Origin: Lachnospiraceae bacterium
GTDB lineage: Bacteria > Bacillota > Clostridia > Lachnospirales > Lachnospiraceae
Assembly (NCBI GenBank): GCA_024691875.1
Contig: JAILNG010000218.1
Coordinates: 1 to 41,406 of the forward strand
Length of the DNA stretch: 41,406 nucleotides
Direction of reading: 5' to 3'
Below the pieces are notes generated by a model that made no database searches, was not told the DNA's origin, and saw nothing but the letters and a program-made list of their open reading frames with translations. A program made the translations under genes and the position numbers. Shown here piece after piece: positions 6,190-17,495 of this stretch. Position 1 is the stretch's first letter, and every line of letters begins with the position of its first letter.

Positions 6190-8613
6190 ATGAAATATTT
6201 TATTAAGATAGTATACTTTATAATATTGTTTGTGGCAGCTTTGTTCTTTTTCGGCAGCAGAATGACCGAAACCATGTCTGATGAGCAGGTTGAAGTTACC
6301 GATCCCGAGGGATGCAAACTTCCCATTGTTTCTCTTGAGAGTGACGGTGTGACCGTCAACAAGCTCTACGGTTACACTGCAGAGCTTGACCCTCTTTCTG
6401 TCCGTGAGAGCTTTATTTCTCTTGAAGAAGACAAGGCCATAAAGCTCGTGATAAATGAACGGGAGTCCGATGTCAGGAAACTCCTCTACAACGTCTACGA
6501 CACCGCGACGGGAGAAAATGTAGCAGAAGGTCAGATCAGCGCCTTTGATTACACTGATACCGGAAAGAACACAAGGCTTAAGCTGGAATGCGAGATAGTT
6601 CCCTCGCGCGAATACGTGACTGAAGTGATCCTCATCACTTCCGAAAGCCGAAGGATCTACTACTATTACCGTTTCAAACAATACGATGAGGCTTTCTTTA
6701 ACGAGAAAGTCGACTTCGTTTTAAGTTTCTCCGAAGCCTGCAGAAAGAAAAATCTTGAATTTGTCATCCCCTATCTTGAAAGTACTTATCGTGACGAAGG
6801 TACCACCTACTCCCATGTGGACATCTACGATTCCTACTACATGGTCTGCTGGGGCAACCTCGAACCAAAGCTCGTTTCAGATGTTACCATAACCATCACC
6901 GAGCTTTACAAGTACATAATGGTGGCAAAACTCACCTACTCCGTTGTAATGGAAACAGACTCGGGAACAGAGACTTACCTGGTAACGGAGAAATTCAGAG
7001 TAAACATCGGAAGTAATTACATCTTCCTTATGAACTACGAAAGAGATCTGGAAGCTTCTTTCGATCCGGCCCTTGCAAGTATCGCCATGGATCAGTTGAA
7101 ACTGGGCATCTCTTCCTCAAGATCCGCAGACATCTTTTCCACTTCAGATAACAGTATGATGTGTTTTGTAAGAAATCACACTCTCTACTATTATAATGTA
7201 GCTGAGAACGAGATCATCACAGTCTTTTCAATGGATAAGGGCAGCAAGATGCCCTCCGATGTCTACGATCAGCACGAGATCAAGATCCTTCGAATGGACG
7301 AGAACGGCGATGTGGCCTTCATGGTCTACGGCTACTTTAACAACGGTGAATACGAAGGAAAAACCGGAATTTTACTTTACGATTATTACAGATCCGAAAA
7401 CCGCATAAAGGAACTTATCTACATTCCCATTTCAGAAACCTTCCAGCATATGCGTGCTGAAATGGGCGGTTTTGCCTACCTTAACACATCGGACATATTT
7501 TACTTTACCGCATATGAAACTCTCTATTCCTACAACTTAACCACAGGAAGCCTCCTGACCTTGTCCGAAGCTCCCATCGTTTCATCCGTCTTCTGCCGGG
7601 ATGAGTCCTACTATGCATGGCAGGAAGATGCAAATCCGTCGGAGATCTTTATCCTTTTCCCCGAAAAGGATTACATAAAACCGATCAGAAACGAAGAATT
7701 CGACGTGATCCTGCTTTTTGATTCCATCGGAAACAACATGATCTGCGGTCTTGGACACACTTCGGACATCGCCCGCTACTCCGACGGAACCGTCTACTAT
7801 CCGGTAACAAATCTTTGCATTATGAACAAGGAAGAGACGTTCCTTAAGAACTATGTTTCTGAAGATTCCTTTGTTACAGATGCCGAAGCGACCGAGACTT
7901 CCATTCATCTTACCCGCGTCAGAAAGAATGAAGAAGGCAACGGACTTGTCCCCGCTCCGGATGACTACATTTTGATCTATAACGAAAAAGATGCTGACAG
8001 TTTTTCCATAGATGTCCGTGTAACCAAGAAAATGATGGATGAGTACTACATTTCTCTTCCCTACGGTTACTATCTGAACGCGCTTCCTCAGACAGACAGT
8101 GCAAAGGTCACGGTGATCGGTTCCAGCACAACAGTCAGGATCGACGTTCTTGAAACAGATGAAGCGCAATATGAGATCTACTCCTACGGAGAGATCCTGG
8201 GAATCAGGAACAATCTGACCGAAGCCATCAAACTTGCTGACAGCATCGAAACCATCGGTGTAGTTACCGACAACGGCGGCTTCCCCATCTGGGAAAGGGG
8301 GGTAATGAACAAAAACGCCTCAGTCTCCAAAAAGACTGTCGAAACCGCAAAAGGCTACCTTGCAAACGGTTTCACCGATTCCCTTTCTCTTACGGGCGCA
8401 ACACTTTCCGAGGTTTTGTACTACGTTTACAAGGATCTTCCTGTGTACGCAATGCCATCACCCGACAGAGTGATAATCATTACGGAGTACACGCCCTACT
8501 TCATTACTTACATTGACAGAGACACGGGGCTCGAAACTTCCGATCCGATCGAATTCCTCACGGAAGAATTGAAACTGAACGGAAATGTGTTCTGGGTTAT
8601 CACAGACAGATGA
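6190..8613 (+). CDS. Membrane-anchored surface protein of unknown function, possible degenerate C39-like C-terminus
   Basis: The protein has 807 residues. The N-terminus is one uncleaved-type membrane helix (about 4-22, FIKIVYFIILFVAALFFFG) followed by a long extracytoplasmic region. The middle part is rich in short beta-strand patterns with Tyr/Ser/Thr (for example SYNLTTGS, HTLYYYNVAENE), suggestive of a propeller-like fold. The last 110 or so residues (LSLTGATLSEVLYYVYKDLP, then a hydrophobic strand and IDRDTG) resemble, from memory, C39-like cysteine peptidase domains, but I see no catalytic Cys and no His at the expected strand. I start at the ATG at 6190, preceded by AAAGG. The frame is open to 6070, but those 40 residues look non-coding. 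It neighbours the PAP2 and GT2 genes. Function not recognised. Confidence 0.85.
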   Translation: MKYFIKIVYFIILFVAALFFFGSRMTETMSDEQVEVTDPEGCKLPIVSLESDGVTVNKLYGYTAELDPLSVRESFISLEEDKAIKLVINERESDVRKLLYNVYDTATGENVAEGQISAFDYTDTGKNTRLKLECEIVPSREYVTEVILITSESRRIYYYYRFKQYDEAFFNEKVDFVLSFSEACRKKNLEFVIPYLESTYRDEGTTYSHVDIYDSYYMVCWGNLEPKLVSDVTITITELYKYIMVAKLTYSVVMETDSGTETYLVTEKFRVNIGSNYIFLMNYERDLEASFDPALASIAMDQLKLGISSSRSADIFSTSDNSMMCFVRNHTLYYYNVAENEIITVFSMDKGSKMPSDVYDQHEIKILRMDENGDVAFMVYGYFNNGEYEGKTGILLYDYYRSENRIKELIYIPISETFQHMRAEMGGFAYLNTSDIFYFTAYETLYSYNLTTGSLLTLSEAPIVSSVFCRDESYYAWQEDANPSEIFILFPEKDYIKPIRNEEFDVILLFDSIGNNMICGLGHTSDIARYSDGTVYYPVTNLCIMNKEETFLKNYVSEDSFVTDAEATETSIHLTRVRKNEEGNGLVPAPDDYILIYNEKDADSFSIDVRVTKKMMDEYYISLPYGYYLNALPQTDSAKVTVIGSSTTVRIDVLETDEAQYEIYSYGEILGIRNNLTEAIKLADSIETIGVVTDNGGFPIWERGVMNKNASVSKKTVETAKGYLANGFTDSLSLTGATLSEVLYYVYKDLPVYAMPSPDRVIIITEYTPYFITYIDRDTGLETSDPIEFLTEELKLNGNVFWVITDR

Positions 8614-8631
8614 TCTAAAGCAAAAAAATAG

Positions 8632-8671
8632 TCGCTGTAGGCATTACGCCTACAGCGATCTTTTTATTTTT
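8632..8671. terminator. Bidirectional terminator between the surface-protein gene and atpC
   Basis: A perfect 11-base-pair stem, TCGCTGTAGGC (8632-8642) with GCCTACAGCGA (8648-8658) and a five-base loop. It is followed on the plus strand by TCTTTTTATTTTT and flanked on the other side by a run of A, which becomes a U-run for minus-strand transcripts. It can serve both the plus-strand gene ending at 8613 and the ATP synthase operon ending at 8664. Its tail overlaps the end of atpC. Confidence 0.9.
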
Positions 8672-9083
8672 CCGAAAATCCCGATGCTTCGATTCGAATG
8701 AGAGCTTTACGAAGAGCAAGCTCTGCTCTTGCAACATTCACATTCTCGTCTCCGCTTCTGAGTCTGTCTTCCGCACGCTTCTTGGCGTTCTGCGCGCGTT
8801 CGATGTCGATCTCGTCAGGCCACTCAGCGGATTCTGCGAGAACAGTGATGCTGTCCGGCAGAATCTCGACAAAGCCGTTGTGGAGAGCTGCGATCTTCAC
8901 GTTTCCGTCAAGATGTATCTTAAGCAGACCCGGAACAAGAATTGCAGTTAAAGGAATATGTGCTTTGTAAACACCGATCTCTCCTTCGGAGGTTCTGAGC
9001 TCCACGAAATCAGCATCACCTTCAAAAAATATCCTGTCGGGGCTGATCACGCGAAGTTTCAGGAGTTTACTGTCATCTGCCAT
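8664..9083 (-). CDS. atpC: ATP synthase epsilon subunit
   Basis: Central-stalk subunit of F1 that couples rotation of the c-ring to F1 and can inhibit ATP hydrolysis. It has 139 residues. The N-terminal beta-barrel is clear (LRVISPDRIFFEGDADFVEL, then GEIGVYKAHIPLTAIL). A C-terminal helical hairpin contains RAQNAKKRAEDRL and RAELALRKALIRI. The ATG at 9083 is preceded by AGGAGGT, which overlaps the stop region of atpD (gap 11 bases). It is the last gene of the operon and is followed by the bidirectional terminator. Confidence 0.97.
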   Translation of the reverse strand: MADDSKLLKLRVISPDRIFFEGDADFVELRTSEGEIGVYKAHIPLTAILVPGLLKIHLDGNVKIAALHNGFVEILPDSITVLAESAEWPDEIDIERAQNAKKRAEDRLRSGDENVNVARAELALRKALIRIEASGFSEK

Positions 9084-9094
9084 GGCACTACCTC

Positions 9095-10513
<1,419 letters not shown>

Positions 10514-10521
10514 TTATTGAT

Positions 10522-11385
10522 CTAACTGATTGCATTTGCACCGCCGACGATCTCCGTGATCTCCTGAGTGATCGCGCTCTGACGGGCACGATTGAACTTA
10601 AGTGTCAGGTCTGAGATCATCTCCGTTGCATTGTTGGTAGCAGAATCCATTGCCTGCATTCTTGCACCGTTTTCGCTGGCAAATGCCTGCATCAAACCAC
10701 CATATATCATGGAATTGATATAGAGGGGGATTATCAATGACAAAGCCTCTTCCGCTTCAGGTTCATAATTCATGAACAGGAGCTTGTCAGCTTCACTTTC
10801 CTCTTCTTCTCTCTCCACCTTGGTTACCGGAAGAAGCTGAGAAAATACGGGAATGTGACTCACTGTGTTTTTGAAGTCTGTGTAGGCAAGATAGATCTCT
10901 CCGATCTTGCCGTCATTAAAGTCCTGAACAACCTTTCTTCCGATGACGATCGCATCATTAAAGATCGGTCCTCCCATGACCTCGGAGTAATCCTCCGCAA
11001 TCTCGTAACCGCGTCTTGCAAGAGTGTCCTTTCCCTTTCTTCCGACTGCGTAGATCACACAGTCTTCTTTGGGAACACCCGAACTCATTACAAGCTTAAC
11101 GATGTTGGAGTTGTATCCTCCGGCAAGTCCTCTGTTTGAAGAAATGACGATGATGCCCTTCTTCTTTGAGGGATCTCCTTTAAGGAAAGGATGATCGATG
11201 TTTCCGGATTTTGCAAGGATCTCAGACATTGCAGCAAACATATGCTTAAAGTACGGCTTTGTCTGCTCTGCCTTGGTCTTGGACTTCTGCAGCTTAACAG
11301 TGGAGACAAGCTTCATAGCCTTGGTAATCTGACCTGTGCTCTGAATGCTTTGTTTTCTTCTTTTAATGTCTCTCATCGAAGCCAT
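10522..11385 (-). CDS. atpG: ATP synthase gamma subunit
   Basis: Rotating central shaft of F1. It has 287 residues, the family's normal length. The N-terminal helix (MASMRDIKRRKQSIQSTGQI, then TKAMKLVSTVKL) and the C-terminal helix (MQAMDSATNNATEMI, then LTLKFNRARQSAITQEITEI) form the coiled-coil shaft; the central Rossmann-like part contains ISSNRGLAGGYNSNIVK. The ATG at 11385 has GGGAG upstream, with 14 bases between the atpA stop and this start. It lies between atpA and atpD. Confidence 0.97.
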   Translation of the reverse strand: MASMRDIKRRKQSIQSTGQITKAMKLVSTVKLQKSKTKAEQTKPYFKHMFAAMSEILAKSGNIDHPFLKGDPSKKKGIIVISSNRGLAGGYNSNIVKLVMSSGVPKEDCVIYAVGRKGKDTLARRGYEIAEDYSEVMGGPIFNDAIVIGRKVVQDFNDGKIGEIYLAYTDFKNTVSHIPVFSQLLPVTKVEREEEESEADKLLFMNYEPEAEEALSLIIPLYINSMIYGGLMQAFASENGARMQAMDSATNNATEMISDLTLKFNRARQSAITQEITEIVGGANAIS

Positions 11386-11399
11386 TTACGTCACGCTCC

Positions 11400-12923
<1,524 letters not shown>

Positions 12924-12936
12924 TCATTTGTTTGCA

Positions 12937-13485
12937 TTAATTCAGGCTCACCTTACGGAGCTCGGACGTCATCTTTTCAATCTTCGATCTTACCGAAGAA
13001 TCGACAACTCTGTCTCCGATACGGATGACCATTCCGCCGACAAGCTTTTCATCAACGGAATAATGTGTTTCAAGGCTCTTAAAACTTGTTGTCTTAAGCA
13101 GCTTTGCCTCAATCTTCTTTTTCTGGGCTTCACTGAGTCCTGTTGCGGAGGATACATAAACAACACCGATCTTTTTGTAATCGTAGACCTTCGCACGGAA
13201 ATTATCGAATATGGCTCCGATCTCACCCGCTCTGTCCTTTTCGGTAACTACCCTCAGAAGTCCGACGATCTCATCGTCAACTCTTCCCTTAAGGGTCTTT
13301 TCCAAAGTAGAAAGCTTCTCTTCCACCATGATCTGTGGATGAGTGAGCAGATTAATGAAATCGGGATTTTCCGAGAAAAGCTTTTCAAGCATATCAATCT
13401 GCGCGTAAAGGTCGTCTATTTTGTTTTCTTCTGCAGCCAGTTCAAACAAAGCCTCTGCGTATGTATTTGATATTAGCTTTGCCAT
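12937..13485 (-). CDS. atpH: ATP synthase delta subunit
   Basis: Peripheral-stalk subunit tying the top of F1 to the b subunits. It has 182 residues. It shows the N-terminal helical bundle (SNTYAEALFELAAEENKIDD) and the C-terminal motif region GGMVIRIGDRVVDSSVRSKI, typical of OSCP/delta. The ATG at 13485 has a GGGTGAG ribosome site inside the end of atpF. The two genes overlap by 13 bases (13473-13485), suggesting translational coupling. Confidence 0.96.
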   Translation of the reverse strand: MAKLISNTYAEALFELAAEENKIDDLYAQIDMLEKLFSENPDFINLLTHPQIMVEEKLSTLEKTLKGRVDDEIVGLLRVVTEKDRAGEIGAIFDNFRAKVYDYKKIGVVYVSSATGLSEAQKKKIEAKLLKTTSFKSLETHYSVDEKLVGGMVIRIGDRVVDSSVRSKIEKMTSELRKVSLN

Positions 13486-14021
13486 GTATTCTCACCCATT
13501 TCTTCAAGTGTATCATCGATGAGCTTAGCCTGTTCCTTTTCGTCAAGCTCCTTTGCAACAAACTTTCCTGCAATGGCGCTTGCCACATTGATCATCTCAT
13601 GCTTAACTTCATCTTTGACTTTACTCTTTTCCAGTTCGATTTCACGCTCGGCGCGTTCACGGATCTTCTTTGCTTCCTCGTTTGCCTCGTCTACGATCTG
13701 ATTCTCACGAGCGAGAGCTTTCTTTCTGCCCTCGGAAAGGATCTCGTCAACATCCTTGTCAGCGTTCTGAAGCTTTTTCTCATATTCGCTCTTTAAGGAC
13801 ATGGCCTTTGCCATATCGCTTTTGGCGGTCTCCATCTCGTTCTTGATCTTTTCCTTACGCTTGTTCAGCATGTTTCTTGCGGGATTCCACAATACATAGG
13901 AAAGGAAGAAGAAAAGAAAACCGACTGCGAGCATTTGTACTAATGCATCAAAGCCCAATTGAAAATCGAGTCCGAAAATTCTGTTGTCAACAGTACTTTC
14001 CAATATTGCTAAATGGTACAT
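13473..14021 (-). CDS. atpF: ATP synthase b subunit
   Basis: Membrane-anchored peripheral stalk. It has 182 residues: a short external N-terminus, one transmembrane helix (about 25-43, LVQMLAVGFLFFFLSYVLW), then a long charged coiled coil rich in Lys, Glu and Ala that reaches to F1. I start at the ATG at 14021, with AGGAGG six bases upstream. A longer frame from TTG at 14036 would place the start within or before that site. It follows atpE by 28 bases and overlaps atpH by 13. Confidence 0.96.
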   Translation of the reverse strand: MYHLAILESTVDNRIFGLDFQLGFDALVQMLAVGFLFFFLSYVLWNPARNMLNKRKEKIKNEMETAKSDMAKAMSLKSEYEKKLQNADKDVDEILSEGRKKALARENQIVDEANEEAKKIRERAEREIELEKSKVKDEVKHEMINVASAIAGKFVAKELDEKEQAKLIDDTLEEMGENTWQS

Positions 14022-14049
14022 TTCGGCCTCCTTCAAAGTTTATTGTCAA

Positions 14050-14316
14050 TCAAAGCTTTCCGATAAGCGGGTTAGCAAACATAAGGATGATCGCTGTTGC
14101 AAATCCGTAAAGACCTGTTGTCTCTGCTACGGCCTGTCCGAGAAGCATTGTTGACATGATATCGCCCTTTGCTCCGGGGTTACGTCCTACTGCGTTAGCA
14201 CCAAGACCTGCTGCGATACCCTGACCAACACCGGGTCCGATACCGGGGATCATTGCCAGTCCGGCACCGATAGCTGAGCAAGCTAAAATTAATCCTCTGT
14301 CTGTAATATTACTCAT
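14050..14316 (-). CDS. atpE: ATP synthase c subunit, sodium-binding type
   Basis: Two-helix proteolipid that forms the rotating ring in the membrane. It has 88 residues. The ion site is visible: Gln32 in helix 1 (GPGVGQG) and Val63, Glu65, Thr66, Thr67 and Tyr70 in helix 2 ([12 protein letters not shown]). These positions correspond one for one to the sodium-coordinating residues known from Ilyobacter tartaricus (Gln32, Val63, Glu65, Ser66, with Thr67 and Tyr70), with Thr for Ser at 66. Sodium coupling is therefore predicted. The polar loop RNPGAKGDI is normal. The ATG follows AGGAGG. It lies between atpB and atpF. Confidence 0.96.
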   Translation of the reverse strand: MSNITDRGLILACSAIGAGLAMIPGIGPGVGQGIAAGLGANAVGRNPGAKGDIMSTMLLGQAVAETTGLYGFATAIILMFANPLIGKL

Positions 14317-14357
14317 AATTTGTTCCTCCTGATTGATATTCTTTTCAATATTCTTTT

Positions 14358-15131
14358 TTAGTTCTCATCTCCAAAGCACTGTGCCGTGAAGACCATGGTA
14401 AGCATAGCAAAAACATATGACTGGATTGCACCGGAGAATATGTCAAAGTATGCATGCAAGAAGCCGAATCCGGGCCAGATGAACAGCTTCAATAACTTCG
14501 GAAGCAATCCGTAAAGAAGCCCAAGCATTACGGTTCCGCTCATTACGTTACCAAAGAGACGCAAAGACATCGACATGGGTGTTGCGATTTCTCCGATAAT
14601 GTTGATCGGCGTAAGTACGACAGGCTTGAAAAGTTTTGTGATGTGTCCCGCTTTTTCGTATTTGAAACCATTGTAGTGAATGATGCCAAATGTAATCAAA
14701 GCAAGACCCAAAGGCACGCCGTAGTCCGCCGTGGGAGCTCTGAGTCCGAACAGTCCGGAAAGGTTTGCAAAGATCAGATAAACAAACAATGTTCCGATAT
14801 AGTTCGAGAATTTTGCTCCATGCTTTTCGCCCATATTGTTCCTTGTCAGACCGTCGATCAGTTCGACGATGGTCTCGACAATGTTAAGGAATGGGCCGGG
14901 TACCGTATCCTCGTCAATCTTTTTGATCTTCCTGTTGGCGATCAGTGCAAGAATGCATATGACTGCAAGAATGATCAGGATGTTGACGTGGGTCGTGGTG
15001 ATCCAAGCCGTATGCCCGAATATATTAAGTTTAATGAGACCGTTGACACCCAGCTGAAGTTCTTCTTCTTCGGCTGCGGCCTTGGTCATCAGTTCACCTG
15101 CGATTCGGGTCGCGTTCCCTGCTAAAACCAC
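14358..15131 (-). CDS. atpB: ATP synthase a subunit
   Basis: Membrane stator forming the two ion half-channels against the c-ring. It has 257 residues with about six hydrophobic helices. The essential arginine lies in [12 protein letters not shown], and NIIGEIATP precedes it. The start is a GTG at 15131 preceded by AAGGAGGAA; the stop of atpI is only three bases upstream (15135), so translation is probably coupled. The first 40 residues form a longer-than-usual polar N-terminus (EEEELQLG). It is followed by atpE. Confidence 0.95.
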   Translation of the reverse strand: MVLAGNATRIAGELMTKAAAEEEELQLGVNGLIKLNIFGHTAWITTTHVNILIILAVICILALIANRKIKKIDEDTVPGPFLNIVETIVELIDGLTRNNMGEKHGAKFSNYIGTLFVYLIFANLSGLFGLRAPTADYGVPLGLALITFGIIHYNGFKYEKAGHITKLFKPVVLTPINIIGEIATPMSMSLRLFGNVMSGTVMLGLLYGLLPKLLKLFIWPGFGFLHAYFDIFSGAIQSYVFAMLTMVFTAQCFGDEN

Positions 15132-15134
15132 TTT

Positions 15135-15572
15135 CTATTCCTCCTTCTTCACGAATTTAGAAACAAATTTATCGATCAACGGCTGAGTTAACGCCGCAAT
15201 CTTCAATGCAAGAATTCCGATGATGACTCCAAGCATAGAGATGAATTCGGGAAGTAACGCCGATGCTATGAGCACCACCACCATTACTGCCATACGCAAA
15301 AGTGCGCCGAATTTTGTTTTTGCCCTTGCATGCTTTTTGTCGCAGATAACAGCTTTTTCAAGCACCGTGTACATGTGGATCACCATGAACACCGCAACCG
15401 CCATTCCTGCCAGGATTCCAAAGGCATATGCCATGCAGTTGAAGTCAAAGAACAGCCTCACCACTGCTCCGATCACCAGTGCCAGAAGGTCGTACAGTAC
15501 AGTTCCCGAAACAAGATCGAACGCGGTTCTTTTGCCTTTATCGGAAACTATATTCATAAATCTTTCTTTCAT
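15135..15572 (-). CDS. atpI: ATP synthase subunit I-like membrane protein
   Basis: Hydrophobic protein of 145 residues with four predicted helices (about 24-41, 47-68, 90-105, 107-128) at the position of atpI, directly before atpB. AtpI proteins help assemble the c-ring, notably in sodium-type enzymes. Sequence identity in this family is always low, so the assignment depends on size, topology and position. The ATG at 15572 has a GGGGG-rich site upstream. It lies 18 bases after the small upstream membrane gene. Confidence 0.75.
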   Translation of the reverse strand: MKERFMNIVSDKGKRTAFDLVSGTVLYDLLALVIGAVVRLFFDFNCMAYAFGILAGMAVAVFMVIHMYTVLEKAVICDKKHARAKTKFGALLRMAVMVVVLIASALLPEFISMLGVIIGILALKIAALTQPLIDKFVSKFVKKEE

Positions 15573-15590
15573 TCCAAACCCCCGGTAAGT

Positions 15591-15887
15591 CTACGGCTGC
15601 TGCCCTTCACTCTTCTTTTTCTTATCCGCCTCCGCCTTAAGCCTTTGAATCTCACGATTCGCTTTTGCTTCGGTGGAATTATCGTTTTTTGTATAGCTTT
15701 TTACAAGAAGCCAGGCATTTCTGAATGCTGCTCCGATCCCGAGAACAAGGAAGATCGGCATAAACAGTATCGTATCCAGTAAAGAGTTCAGCCAGATAGC
15801 GATGACCACGCAAAGGAAGATGGGCACCATCATTGTAATCCCTATCTGCAGTATCATTGTAAGAGATTTTCCTATGGTGTTTTTCAT
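15591..15887 (-). CDS. AtpZ/AtpI-family small membrane protein
   Basis: The protein has 98 residues: two transmembrane helices (about 9-32 and 36-58, with a short polar turn) followed by a highly charged tail (AEADKKKKSEGQQP). Size, two-helix topology and position as first gene of the ATP synthase operon fit the AtpZ group, small proteins implicated in ion handling or assembly of F-type ATPases. I start at the ATG at 15887, with AGAGG five bases upstream. The frame remains open to 15953, but those residues look non-coding. No catalytic motif is expected or seen. Confidence 0.7.
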   Translation of the reverse strand: MKNTIGKSLTMILQIGITMMVPIFLCVVIAIWLNSLLDTILFMPIFLVLGIGAAFRNAWLLVKSYTKNDNSTEAKANREIQRLKAEADKKKKSEGQQP

Positions 15888-15954
15888 AATGCCTCTTTCG
15901 TTTTTTTTAGGATCAAAAACCGTCCGTAGCTTACAATTCAAGCACATTACCATA

Positions 15955-15963
15955 ATTCTAACA
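15955..15963 (-). promoter_or_regulatory. Possible extended -10 element of the ATP synthase operon
   Basis: On the minus strand TGT-TAGAAT reads as an extended -10 element, with a start expected near 15948 and a leader of about 60 bases before the ATG at 15887. I see no good -35 hexamer at 16-18 bases, so this is tentative. It lies in the 223-base divergent gap shared with trkA. Confidence 0.4.
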
Positions 15964-16039
15964 CACTTTTTACTAAAAAGGTATAAAAACTTTGTTAAAC
16001 AAGTCCGAAAACAGAGTGCTTTGCCCCCTTTCGTTTCAC

Positions 16040-16068
16040 TTGCCCCAAACTTGTCAACGTGATATAAT
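16040..16068 (+). promoter_or_regulatory. Promoter for trkA-trkH
   Basis: TTGCCC (16040-16045) and the consensus TATAAT (16063-16068) have a 17-base spacer. The predicted start is near 16075, giving a 36-base leader before the ATG at 16112. Confidence 0.75.
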
Positions 16069-16111
16069 AGATTAAATATATTCGCATTAAAAAAGGATAC
16101 GTGAAAGAGAT

Positions 16112-17482
16112 ATGAATGTAATTATTGTAGGGTGCGGACGCGTCGGTTACATCATCGCCGAACATCTGTCAAAAGAAAACCATGATGTCACACTGGTAGA
16201 TTCAGATGAAAACAAGCTGCAGGCTCCCCTTGCAAACCTTGACGTACAGGCTGTTGTCGGAAACGGAACCACCTTTTCCGCGCTCAAGGAGGCAGGAGTC
16301 AAAAATGCAGACATTCTGATCGCAGTCACCAGTGAAGACGAGATGAACATGATCAGCTGCATGATCGCAAAGAAGGCAAATCCCAACTGTTCCACCATCG
16401 CCAGAGTGAGAAAGCCGGAGTACCTTCCCGAACGCAACTTTTTCAAAAATGCCATAGGAATGTCCATGGTCATAAACCCCGAGCTTGCGGCTGCCAAAGA
16501 GATCTACAGCCTTATCAGCATACCCAACGCTTTGGAAGTGGATGCTTTTGCAAACGGACGCATAGAGCTTCTTAAGGTCAAGGTTACCGAGGATTCCATA
16601 TTGAACGGAATGAAAGTTGCCGATGTTTCAAAGAAATTCGACCGTAAAGTTCTTATATGCATTCTTGTTCATGAAGGAAATGTTTCAATCCCCAACGGAA
16701 GCACCGTACTTTCTTCCGGAGACATGATCTCCGTGATCCTTCCGAAGGCATACATTTCCACGTTTTACAACAGTGTAAGCAATTCTTCCTTAAAAACCAT
16801 CAAAAACGTAATGATCGCAGGCGGAGGAACAACCGGCTACTACCTGGCAGAAATGTTGTCCGATGCGGGCATCAATGTAAAGATCATAGAATTTGACCGT
16901 GCAAGATGCGAAGCTCTCAGCTCCCAGCTTTCTTCAAGAGCCGAGGTCATCAACGGCGATGCCGAAAACCGTGACACTCTGCTTGAAAACGGTCTCGAAA
17001 ACATGGATGCTTTTGTGGCCCTCACCACCGTTGACGAAGAAAACATTTTCCTTTCACTTTACGCAAACAAGGTGGCTCCCGAATGCAAGCAGATCACAAG
17101 AATACAGAAGCTTGAAAAGGATGAGATCATCGCATCTCTCCCTCTGGGAAGCATCGTGGTCCCCAGACAGCTTACCGCAGAATACATCCTTCAACACGTT
17201 CGCGCATCTATGGGACGCGACAGCGGTTCAAGCGTGGAAGCTCTTTACGAGCTTATGGACGGAAATGTTGAGGCTCTGGAGTTTTCAATCTCGGAAGAAA
17301 ACGAGGTCCTCAATGTTCCTCTTGCCGATCTTAAGATCAAGCCTTCGATCCTTGTGGCTTCAATCGTACGCGGAAAGAAATTCATTACTCCTTCCGGAAG
17401 CGACATGATCCAGCTGAACGACACGGTGATAATCGTTACCACCGTAAAGGGACTGGATGATATTACAGATATACTTGACTGA
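16112..17482 (+). CDS. trkA: Trk potassium uptake system NAD-binding protein TrkA
   Basis: Cytoplasmic gating subunit of the Trk potassium transporter. It has 456 residues made of two RCK_N/RCK_C repeats. The first Rossmann motif is GCGRVG at 8-12 with the acidic strand end LVDSDE at about 29-33. The second is GGGTTGYY at about 237-244 with IEFDRA. TrkA_C domains follow each, at about 140-215 and 370-456. Two nucleotide-binding halves in one chain is the TrkA arrangement, unlike single-domain KtrA. The gene sits 13 bases before trkH and is divergent from the ATP synthase operon. Confidence 0.95.
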   Translation: MNVIIVGCGRVGYIIAEHLSKENHDVTLVDSDENKLQAPLANLDVQAVVGNGTTFSALKEAGVKNADILIAVTSEDEMNMISCMIAKKANPNCSTIARVRKPEYLPERNFFKNAIGMSMVINPELAAAKEIYSLISIPNALEVDAFANGRIELLKVKVTEDSILNGMKVADVSKKFDRKVLICILVHEGNVSIPNGSTVLSSGDMISVILPKAYISTFYNSVSNSSLKTIKNVMIAGGGTTGYYLAEMLSDAGINVKIIEFDRARCEALSSQLSSRAEVINGDAENRDTLLENGLENMDAFVALTTVDEENIFLSLYANKVAPECKQITRIQKLEKDEIIASLPLGSIVVPRQLTAEYILQHVRASMGRDSGSSVEALYELMDGNVEALEFSISEENEVLNVPLADLKIKPSILVASIVRGKKFITPSGSDMIQLNDTVIIVTTVKGLDDITDILD

Positions 17483-17495
17483 TTCGGGGTAAACT

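Noticed and set aside
7582..8169. 195-codon minus-strand open frame inside the 807-residue protein gene
   Set aside because: It is a shadow of the plus-strand gene: low-complexity aromatic/Val-rich translation, no ribosome site and no family resemblance.
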